Part shown: positions 58,639 to 64,000 of the stretch, piece by piece | Position numbering within the stretch: position 1 is the stretch's first letter | How the letters are laid out: each line of letters starts with the position of its first letter | Assembly (NCBI RefSeq): GCF_004137355.1 | Contig: NZ_SDVB01000170.1 | Span: 1 to 64,000, forward strand | Source: Ciceribacter ferrooxidans | GTDB taxonomy: Bacteria; Pseudomonadota; Alphaproteobacteria; Rhizobiales; Rhizobiaceae | Length of the DNA: 64,000 nt | Reading direction: 5' to 3' | Program-made: the position numbers and the translations under genes | The notes under the pieces: model-generated | Told to the model about the DNA's origin: nothing | Databases searched by the model: none | The model's input: the letters and a program-made list of their open reading frames with translations, nothing else

Positions 58639-60561
58639 TCAGTAGCGCGGGCTCAGGCGGACGATCGCGGCAAAGCGCAGCCAGTCCTTGCCTTCGGCGG
58701 GCGTCCATGCCGCTTCGGCCACTGCCGGCAGACGCGGGAAGACGAGGTGGTTGAAATAGTCGCGGTTGAGGAAATGCTCCGACCAGATGCAGGCCTGCAC
58801 ACCACGCATGCGCGGTTTCAGCGCCTCGGGGAACTCGCCGACGGCCTCGTATGTATAGGTGTGGTGCGGCGGCACGGTTCCCGCCCAGCTCGCGCCCGGC
58901 TCCTGCCATTCGCTCGCCTGCACCATGTCGAGGTAATAAGCCTGACCCGGCGTCATCACCACGTCATAGCCCTGTTTTGCGAGTTCGAGGCCGACCTCGG
59001 GCTTCTGCCAGGCCATCAACAGAGTGCCCGCCGGATCGACGCCGCCGCCGTGAGAGACCTCGTCCCAGCCGGCAAGGCTCCGCCCGCGGTCGGCGAGCAT
59101 GCCCTGAATGCGTTTCATGAAATAGGATTGCAGCCCGAACGTACCTTCGATCCCTTCCCGCTCCATGAGGCTGCGGGCAAGCGGCGAAGCCATCCAGGTG
59201 TTCGCGGCCACTTCGTCGCCGCCGATATGGATGAGCTTCGACGGGAAGATGGCGACCATCTCGTCGAAGACCTTGCCGAGGAACTCGTAGGTTCGCTCGA
59301 TCGCCGGGTTGAGGGCGTTGTTGGGATAGCCCTGCACGGAACGATAACTGTCCGGCGCCTCCTGCCCGTCGATGAGATCGGGAAGTGCCGCAAGCGCCGC
59401 CGTGCTGTGGCCGGGGATGTCGATCTCCGGCACGACCTCGATTGCGAGTGCGGCGGCGTGGGCGACAACCTCCCTCGCCTGCTCCTGCGTATAGAAGCCG
59501 CCGACCGGCTCGGCGCCGTTTCCGAGCTGCGGCAGCAGCGGTTCGTCCGGCCCGCGCAGTACGCCGACGGTCGTCAGCTCCGGGAAAGCTTTGATTTCGA
59601 GCCGCCAGGCCTCGTCATCCGTCAGGTGCCAGTGGAAGGTGTTCATCCGGAACCAGGCGAGGATGTCGATCAGGCGCTTGACGTCAGCGACGGGATAGAA
59701 CTGCCGTGACACGTCGAGATGACAGCCGCGCCAGCCGTAGCGGGGCGCATCCAAAATCATCCCCGATGCGGGGAAGCGGAACGTGTCGGGCTTCGTCCGT
59801 GCACCGTGGAGAAGCTGGGCAAGCACCGTCAGGCCGTATTGCAGGCCCGCCGCATCACCGTAGCGCAACTTGACCGCGTCGGCTGCGAACGTGAGCTCGT
59901 AGCCCGACGGCGCAACGCCGTCCTGCCTTGCGAAGCGTAGGACCCGGCCCTCATGGACCGGCGCAAGTGCAAACGGTACGTGGGCGACGGAATAGAGCCG
60001 CTGGAACAGAGAAAGAACGGTGTCGATCGCCCGCAATTCATCGAGCGTGGCACCTGCCGCGGGATGAAGCGCGACCGGGATTGTGTCGCCGGCGGTCAGC
60101 GACGCCTTCGCCGGCCATGGCAGGATCGAGAACGGTTCCCTCACCTCGCCTTCGGGCAGCAGTTGCGGCGCCGGCTCGCTGTGGCGGCCTTCCAGCATCA
60201 GGTCGCCGACCTCGACGGCGTGGTGACTGCCGTCGGCAAGCGTCAGGTAGGCCGATTTCGCCCCATCGGTCCTGTGGCGCGCCGGGCGCAGCAGGCCCTC
60301 GACGGTGAAGCGCCAGGATCTGCCCGGCGCCAGCGAGAGGCCTGCCGGCGGCGCATATTGATGAAAGTTCGCGTTGCGCCTCAGGAAGGCGGCGTTGCCA
60401 CAGGCCGGGGCGTCGCCGACGCGGGTGAGCGAAGTATAGGCGAGCTTGAAATCGGCGATCGTCTCTGCGGAAAGATTGACCAGCGTGACGACGAAGCCGC
60501 CGCCTTCATCTCTGGCGATCGGATGCCAGGCATTTTCGAGACGGAATTGGGCTGTGGCCAT
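58639..60561 (-). CDS. Beta-N-acetylhexosaminidase (glycoside hydrolase family 20)
   Basis: A 640-residue GH20 enzyme that removes terminal GlcNAc or GalNAc. The N-terminal 270 residues include a GH20b-like domain. The catalytic barrel begins near 270 with APRYGWRGCHLDVSRQFYP, and the catalytic Asp-Glu pair is in LIHIGGDEVAANTW near 443. EIDIPGHSTAAL near 385 is also conserved. There is no obvious signal peptide, so the substrate is taken up first. AAGGGG precedes the ATG. It lies 24 bases after the SDR gene and 12 bases before the M81 gene. Confidence 0.92.
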   Translation of the reverse strand: MATAQFRLENAWHPIARDEGGGFVVTLVNLSAETIADFKLAYTSLTRVGDAPACGNAAFLRRNANFHQYAPPAGLSLAPGRSWRFTVEGLLRPARHRTDGAKSAYLTLADGSHHAVEVGDLMLEGRHSEPAPQLLPEGEVREPFSILPWPAKASLTAGDTIPVALHPAAGATLDELRAIDTVLSLFQRLYSVAHVPFALAPVHEGRVLRFARQDGVAPSGYELTFAADAVKLRYGDAAGLQYGLTVLAQLLHGARTKPDTFRFPASGMILDAPRYGWRGCHLDVSRQFYPVADVKRLIDILAWFRMNTFHWHLTDDEAWRLEIKAFPELTTVGVLRGPDEPLLPQLGNGAEPVGGFYTQEQAREVVAHAAALAIEVVPEIDIPGHSTAALAALPDLIDGQEAPDSYRSVQGYPNNALNPAIERTYEFLGKVFDEMVAIFPSKLIHIGGDEVAANTWMASPLARSLMEREGIEGTFGLQSYFMKRIQGMLADRGRSLAGWDEVSHGGGVDPAGTLLMAWQKPEVGLELAKQGYDVVMTPGQAYYLDMVQASEWQEPGASWAGTVPPHHTYTYEAVGEFPEALKPRMRGVQACIWSEHFLNRDYFNHLVFPRLPAVAEAAWTPAEGKDWLRFAAIVRLSPRY

Positions 60562-60585
60562 GATGCGTTCCCCTTCGGTCTTTGC

Positions 60586-61362
60586 TCAGTAGTGCGGCGA
60601 TTGCGAGAAGGTGCCGGCAAGTTCGGCCTGGCCGGCCGTCAGGCCGCAGTCGACGGCAAGGCAGACGCCGGTGATTGCCGCCGCCTGATCGCTCGCAAGG
60701 AAGAAGACGGCGTTCGCCACGTCCTCAGGATCGACGATGCGGCGCAACGGATACCAGCGCTTCGCCTCCTCGAAGACCTGCGGATTGGCGGCGGCGCGCG
60801 CCTCCCAGGCGCGGGTGCGCACCGTTCCCGGCGCGACCGCGTTCGCACGGATGCCGAACTTTCCGTACTCAACGGCGATCAGCTTCGTCAGATGAATGAG
60901 GCCTGCCTTGGCTGCGCTGTAGGCGGGATGGCCGTAGACCGCGAGACCGTTCACCGAGGCGATGTTGACCACCGATCCGCCGCTCTCTTTCAGCGCGTCC
61001 GCGAAGGCGCGGAAGCAGAGGAACGGCGCTTCGAGGTTGAGCGCACTGTCCTTCCGCCAGATCTCGCCGTCGGTATCGTGCAGGCTGACGGCGCGTGCCG
61101 CGCCGGCATTGTTGACGAGTGTCTTCACTCGCCCCAGCCGTGCCGCGCGGCTGGCGGCGTCTGCAAGGCTTTCTTCGCTCGTGACGTCGCAGACGGCGGG
61201 AACCATGCGCTCCGGCGCGCCCGAGCTCTCGGCCGCGGCGCGCAAGGCATCCCCATCAATGTCGAGAAGCAGGACGGCGTCATGGCTTTCGGCGAGCCTT
61301 GCAGCGATCGCCCGCCCGATGTCGCCGGCCGCACCCGTCACGACGGCAACGGAGCGGTTCAC
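60586..61362 (-). CDS. Short-chain dehydrogenase/reductase
   Basis: A 258-residue classical SDR. The start is a GTG at 61360-61362 (MNRSVAVVTGAAGDIG), chosen because the cofactor motif TGAAGDIG must lie near the N terminus; the ribosome-binding site is weak. The NNAG motif lies near residue 84, and the catalytic Ser-Tyr-Lys set is IASVNGLAVYGHPAYSAAK near 127-145. The substrate is unknown; in this cluster it could oxidise or reduce a sugar or sugar acid. It is 46 bases after the RpiR gene. Confidence 0.9.
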   Translation of the reverse strand: MNRSVAVVTGAAGDIGRAIAARLAESHDAVLLLDIDGDALRAAAESSGAPERMVPAVCDVTSEESLADAASRAARLGRVKTLVNNAGAARAVSLHDTDGEIWRKDSALNLEAPFLCFRAFADALKESGGSVVNIASVNGLAVYGHPAYSAAKAGLIHLTKLIAVEYGKFGIRANAVAPGTVRTRAWEARAAANPQVFEEAKRWYPLRRIVDPEDVANAVFFLASDQAAAITGVCLAVDCGLTAGQAELAGTFSQSPHY

Positions 61363-61408
61363 AGCCGCGCACCGCGAAGGCAGGAGGACGAGCGGATCGT
61401 GGACAAGG

Positions 61409-62272
61409 CTAGTCTCCCAGAGGTTGCCGGTCGTCGCCGTCGCGATGTTCGACCAGTTGCTGCTTGATGTGACGCAGGGTGATCTGCGAGGTCTTGCGAT
61501 TGCGGTAGGCGACGAGGCTCGCCAGCACATCGACGACGGCGAGGTAGGCGAAGCGGGTCGATGTCGGACGGAAGATGTTCTCCCCCTCCGGCAGGTCGAT
61601 GCCGATCACGATCTCGGCGGCGCGCGCGACGGGGCTGTCACTCTGGGTCAGCGCGATCGTGGCGATGCCGTTCTCGCGGGCGAGATTGAAGCAGCGCACC
61701 AGCTCGCCGTTGCGGCCGGAAAGCGACGAACCGATGATGACGTCGTTCGAGCGGGCCGCAGCCGTCATCATCAGTTGCATGGCGTGGTCGTTGCTGACCG
61801 TCACCCGCACACCGAGCCGGAACAGCCGGTTCTGGATTTCGCCGGCGATCATCGAGGAATTGCCGCCCGACCCGAAGGCGTAGAGCATCTCGGCCCGCGA
61901 CAGGCGGTCCGCGGCCTTTTCCAGCATGTCCGGATCGAGGGCGCGGTGAACGAGGTAAAGGGCGTTCTGCGCCTTGGTGATGACGTCCGCCGCGACATCC
62001 GCCGGCTTGGTGCTCTCTGCTTCCGGATTGAGGTAGCGCACGCCGACATAGGCGGTGCGGGCGAGATTCACCTTGAAATCGGCAAAGCTCTGGCAACCGA
62101 GCCGCCGGCAGAAGCGCGTGACGGTCGGCGGCGAAACCTGGGCGCGCTCGGCAAGCTCGATGATCGAGGCATTGACGGCGAAATCGAACTGGTCGAGCAG
62201 GATATCCACGATACGCTGCTCGGAGGGCGAAAACTGCCCCGTTTCTTCCTGTAATGTCGCGAAAATATCCAC
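61409..62272 (-). CDS. MurR/RpiR-family transcriptional regulator
   Basis: A 287-residue regulator. The start is a GTG at 62270-62272 with GGAAGG five bases ahead. The N-terminal helix-turn-helix is at about 37-60 (ELAERAQVSPPTVTRFCRRLG). A SIS sugar-phosphate-binding domain follows with YAFGSGGNSSMIAGEIQNRL near 131-150 and IIGSSLSGRNGELVRCF. MurR-type members sense N-acetylmuramic or related amino-sugar phosphates, so this is the probable control gene of the surrounding cluster. It lies between SDR and RidA genes. Confidence 0.92.
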   Translation of the reverse strand: MDIFATLQEETGQFSPSEQRIVDILLDQFDFAVNASIIELAERAQVSPPTVTRFCRRLGCQSFADFKVNLARTAYVGVRYLNPEAESTKPADVAADVITKAQNALYLVHRALDPDMLEKAADRLSRAEMLYAFGSGGNSSMIAGEIQNRLFRLGVRVTVSNDHAMQLMMTAAARSNDVIIGSSLSGRNGELVRCFNLARENGIATIALTQSDSPVARAAEIVIGIDLPEGENIFRPTSTRFAYLAVVDVLASLVAYRNRKTSQITLRHIKQQLVEHRDGDDRQPLGD

Positions 62273-62296
62273 TGCAGCCTTCCCCGCTTCCGAACG

Positions 62297-62683
62297 CTAT
62301 TTCGAGGACTTGTAGGCTATGCAGTCGATCTCGACCTTGCAATCGACCATCATCGACGACTGCACGCAGGCGCGGGCCGGCGGATGGTCACCGAAATACT
62401 GCTGGTAGACCTTGTTGAAGCTCCAGAAGTCGCGGGGATCGTCGAGCCACACGCCGCAGCGCACGACGTGCTCGACGCCGTAACCGGCCTCATGCAGGAT
62501 GGTGATCAGGTTGGCGATCGCCTTGTGGGTCTGCTCGACGATGCCGCCCTGGACGATCTCGCCGTTCTCCATCGCGACCTGGCCGGAGACATGCAGCCAG
62601 CCATCGGCCTCGACGGCGCGGGCAAAAGGCAGGCGCTGCCCGCCTGCACCGGATTGCTCACTGCCGTAACGCCTGATCGCCAT
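62297..62683 (-). CDS. RidA family protein
   Basis: A 128-residue Rid/YjgF-type protein. I start at ATG 62681-62683 (MAIRRYGSEQSGAGGQ). The core has WLHVSGQVAMENGEIVQGGI near residue 29 and the C-terminal CxxxGxWLDDPRDFWSFNKVYQ; the substrate-binding Arg is ARACVQSSM, near 109 (R-A-C-V). RidA hydrolyses reactive enamines/imines made by PLP enzymes; many family members instead act in specific catabolic routes. It begins the minus-strand cluster and is divergent from the NTF2-like gene. Confidence 0.87.
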   Translation of the reverse strand: MAIRRYGSEQSGAGGQRLPFARAVEADGWLHVSGQVAMENGEIVQGGIVEQTHKAIANLITILHEAGYGVEHVVRCGVWLDDPRDFWSFNKVYQQYFGDHPPARACVQSSMMVDCKVEIDCIAYKSSK

Positions 62684-62783
62684 GACTCGCTCTATGCAAA
62701 TTATTTTCGTCGTCGATTGACAAATCATCATGGAAAACCGATTTTGGCCAGAGGAAATTGACATTTATGAAAAGAATTTAGGA

Positions 62784-63278
62784 ATGACACTCAACCGGGA
62801 CCCCTACAAGAATCCGTTCGTCGCGTCCGATGCGGCTTGCCATGCGATCTGGGAGATGCTGGTCCCGCGGGATATCGACGCATTCCTTTCCGCCGACTGG
62901 TCGATGGTCGCCGGCGACTTCATCGAGGAAGGCTTTCTCGGCGTCAGCGGCAATCGTGAGCCGAACCCGGACCGCTGGACGCTCGCCTTTCCGACGCTCG
63001 CCGCCTATCGCGACGAGTGGCTGCGGCAGGCGCGCGATTTCGCCGGCAAGACCTACGGCGAGGACCCGCGCACGGCGATCTTCCGCACCACCCGGCTCGA
63101 AGAAATCGAGATCGCCGGCGAGACGGCGCTGGTGCGCAAGAAGTTCGACGGCGGCATCCGCATGACCGACGGCGGTCTCGACGTCATGAAATGGCAGACG
63201 CTCTATTACTGCCGCCTCCACGAAGGTCGCTGGAAGATCAGCGGTTTTACCGGTTACCTGCCCTATCCCATGGGGTGA
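62784..63278 (+). CDS. NTF2/SnoaL-like protein
   Basis: A 164-residue protein that I do not assign to a named family with certainty. The alternating pattern of strands and helices, including WEMLVPRDIDAFLSADWSMV near the N terminus and YYCRLHEGRWKISGFTGYLP at the C terminus, suggests an NTF2-like/SnoaL fold. The start is uncertain. ATG 62784 gives MTLNRDPYKN but has no usual ribosome-binding site; an upstream ATG at 62730 gives 18 more residues. It is 33 bases before the second M81 gene, so the two probably form one unit. Confidence 0.65.
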   Translation: MTLNRDPYKNPFVASDAACHAIWEMLVPRDIDAFLSADWSMVAGDFIEEGFLGVSGNREPNPDRWTLAFPTLAAYRDEWLRQARDFAGKTYGEDPRTAIFRTTRLEEIEIAGETALVRKKFDGGIRMTDGGLDVMKWQTLYYCRLHEGRWKISGFTGYLPYPMG

Positions 63279-63311
63279 GGCGCTCTTCTCACGACACCGA
63301 AGGCCATCGTC

Positions 63312-64000
63312 TTGCGCATCTTCACCGCCGCCCTCGCAACGGAAACCAATACCTTCTCGCCCATCTGCATCGACCGGCGCGCCTTCGAGGATTCCCTCTA
63401 CGCCCCTCCCGGCACGCATCCACAGACGCCGACGCTCTGCACCGCGCCGATCACCGTCGGCCGCCGGGTGGCAGCCGAGAAGGGCTGGACACTGATCGAG
63501 GGAACGGCAGCCTGGGCCGATCCCGCCGGCCTCGTCAACCGCGAGACCTACGAGGGCCTGCGCGACGAAATCCTCGACCAGTTGCGGGCGGCGATGCCGG
63601 TCGACGCCGTCGTGCTCGGCCTGCACGGGGCCATGGTGGCGGCCGGCTACATAGATCCGGAGGGCGATCTTCTCACGCGCATCCGCGAGATCATCGGGCC
63701 GGACGTGCTGCTCTGCGCCGAGCTCGACCCGCACAGCCACCTGACGGCCAAGCGCGTGGCGGCGGCCGACTTCTTCGTCGTGTTCAAAGAGTTCCCGCAC
63801 ACGGATTTCGTCGCCCGCGCCGAGGATCTGTGGAGGATAACGGTCGATACCCTGGAAGGCCGGGTAAAACCGGTCATGTCGGTCTTCGATTGCCGGATGA
63901 TCGACGTCTTCCCGACCTCACGGGAGCCGATGCGTTCCTTTGTCGACAGGCTGATGGCGATCGAGGCGGAGAACGAGGACGTGCTGTCGCTCTCCGTCAT
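63312..64000 (+). CDS. M81 family metallopeptidase (MlrC-like), N-terminal part
   Basis: The last 689 bases form an open frame that continues past the window edge. It starts at a TTG (63312-63314) with AAGG eight bases before. The 229 visible residues begin MRIFTAALATETNTFSPICI, the standard M81 start with the ETNTFSP motif. Further motifs are GLHGAMVAAGYID near 105, AELDPHSHLTAKR near 140 (D-x-H, metal ligands) and KEFPHTDFVARAED. It is a different paralogue from the M81 gene at 57184-58626. The C-terminal part and what follows, often peptide ABC transporter genes, are beyond the window. Confidence 0.85.
   Translation, partial: MRIFTAALATETNTFSPICIDRRAFEDSLYAPPGTHPQTPTLCTAPITVGRRVAAEKGWTLIEGTAAWADPAGLVNRETYEGLRDEILDQLRAAMPVDAVVLGLHGAMVAAGYIDPEGDLLTRIREIIGPDVLLCAELDPHSHLTAKRVAAADFFVVFKEFPHTDFVARAEDLWRITVDTLEGRVKPVMSVFDCRMIDVFPTSREPMRSFVDRLMAIEAENEDVLSLSV

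Noticed and set aside
57097-59709. 870-codon plus-strand frame opposite the M81 and GH20 genes
   Set aside because: Antisense of two genes with clear catalytic motifs.

Overview
The window is GC-rich chromosomal DNA of an alphaproteobacterium of the Rhizobiales, most likely Ensifer/Sinorhizobium. The best evidence is a 241-residue phosphatidylcholine synthase of the rhizobial type, a glnB-glnA pair behind a sigma-54 promoter, an IalB-family secreted protein, and an alphaproteobacterial SOS box (GTTC-N7-GTTC) between ssb and uvrA. This assignment is by recognition of families; no database search was run.

Left third (1-24 kb) is mostly housekeeping. It holds a possible insertion-sequence edge at the very start, then recX, the queuosine genes tgt-queA, two adjacent cyclophilins (one cytosolic, one periplasmic) and coaD. 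Two single-helix microproteins and gyrA follow. Next come a MarC-type membrane protein, an alpha/beta hydrolase, the divergent ssb / uvrA pair, a GST, a DUF72 protein, a Na/phosphate cotransporter with a PhoU-like tail, eamA and nnrD. The nitrogen-regulated glnB-glnA unit, another DMT exporter and hspQ close this part.

Middle (24-40 kb): an IalB-like secreted protein, an orphan YejA-type solute-binding protein, a FrnE-type DsbA protein and a third DMT exporter. The sdhE-mfd pair is divergent from recG, followed by DUF502 and then the amino-sugar genes glmU and glmS with a GNAT gene overlapping the end of glmS.

Transport block (39-51.5 kb), all on the minus strand: a galactofuranose-type ABC importer (ytfQ-ytfR-ytfT-yjfF) with a FadR-type regulator at its end, and a nucleoside/BMP-type ABC importer. 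The BMP importer appears to be the tail of a pcs-qor-ATPase-permease-permease-binding protein run.

Right end (51.5-64 kb): a UbiH-like monooxygenase, an AEC transporter, ccdA, tRNA-Lys(TTT) with its promoter, and a small secreted peptide gene. The last 9 kb is an accessory-looking catabolic cluster: cutC, an MFS transporter, an M81/MlrC peptidase, a GH20 beta-N-acetylhexosaminidase, an SDR dehydrogenase, an RpiR regulator and RidA. An NTF2-like gene and a second M81 gene diverge from it and run off the window. The combination of GlcNAc-releasing glycosidase, two peptidase-like enzymes and a sugar-phosphate-sensing regulator suggests uptake and breakdown of amino-sugar/peptide conjugates and is the best candidate here for an undescribed pathway.

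Other points worth checking: a tRNA-guanine transglycosylase that has lost three of its four zinc ligands, a UvrA with one missing zinc cysteine, and GyrA with Asn-Ala at the quinolone hot spot. Candidate control sites include a Pho-box-like element before the phosphate cotransporter and a palindrome before ytfQ. No CRISPR array, rRNA operon or prophage was seen.
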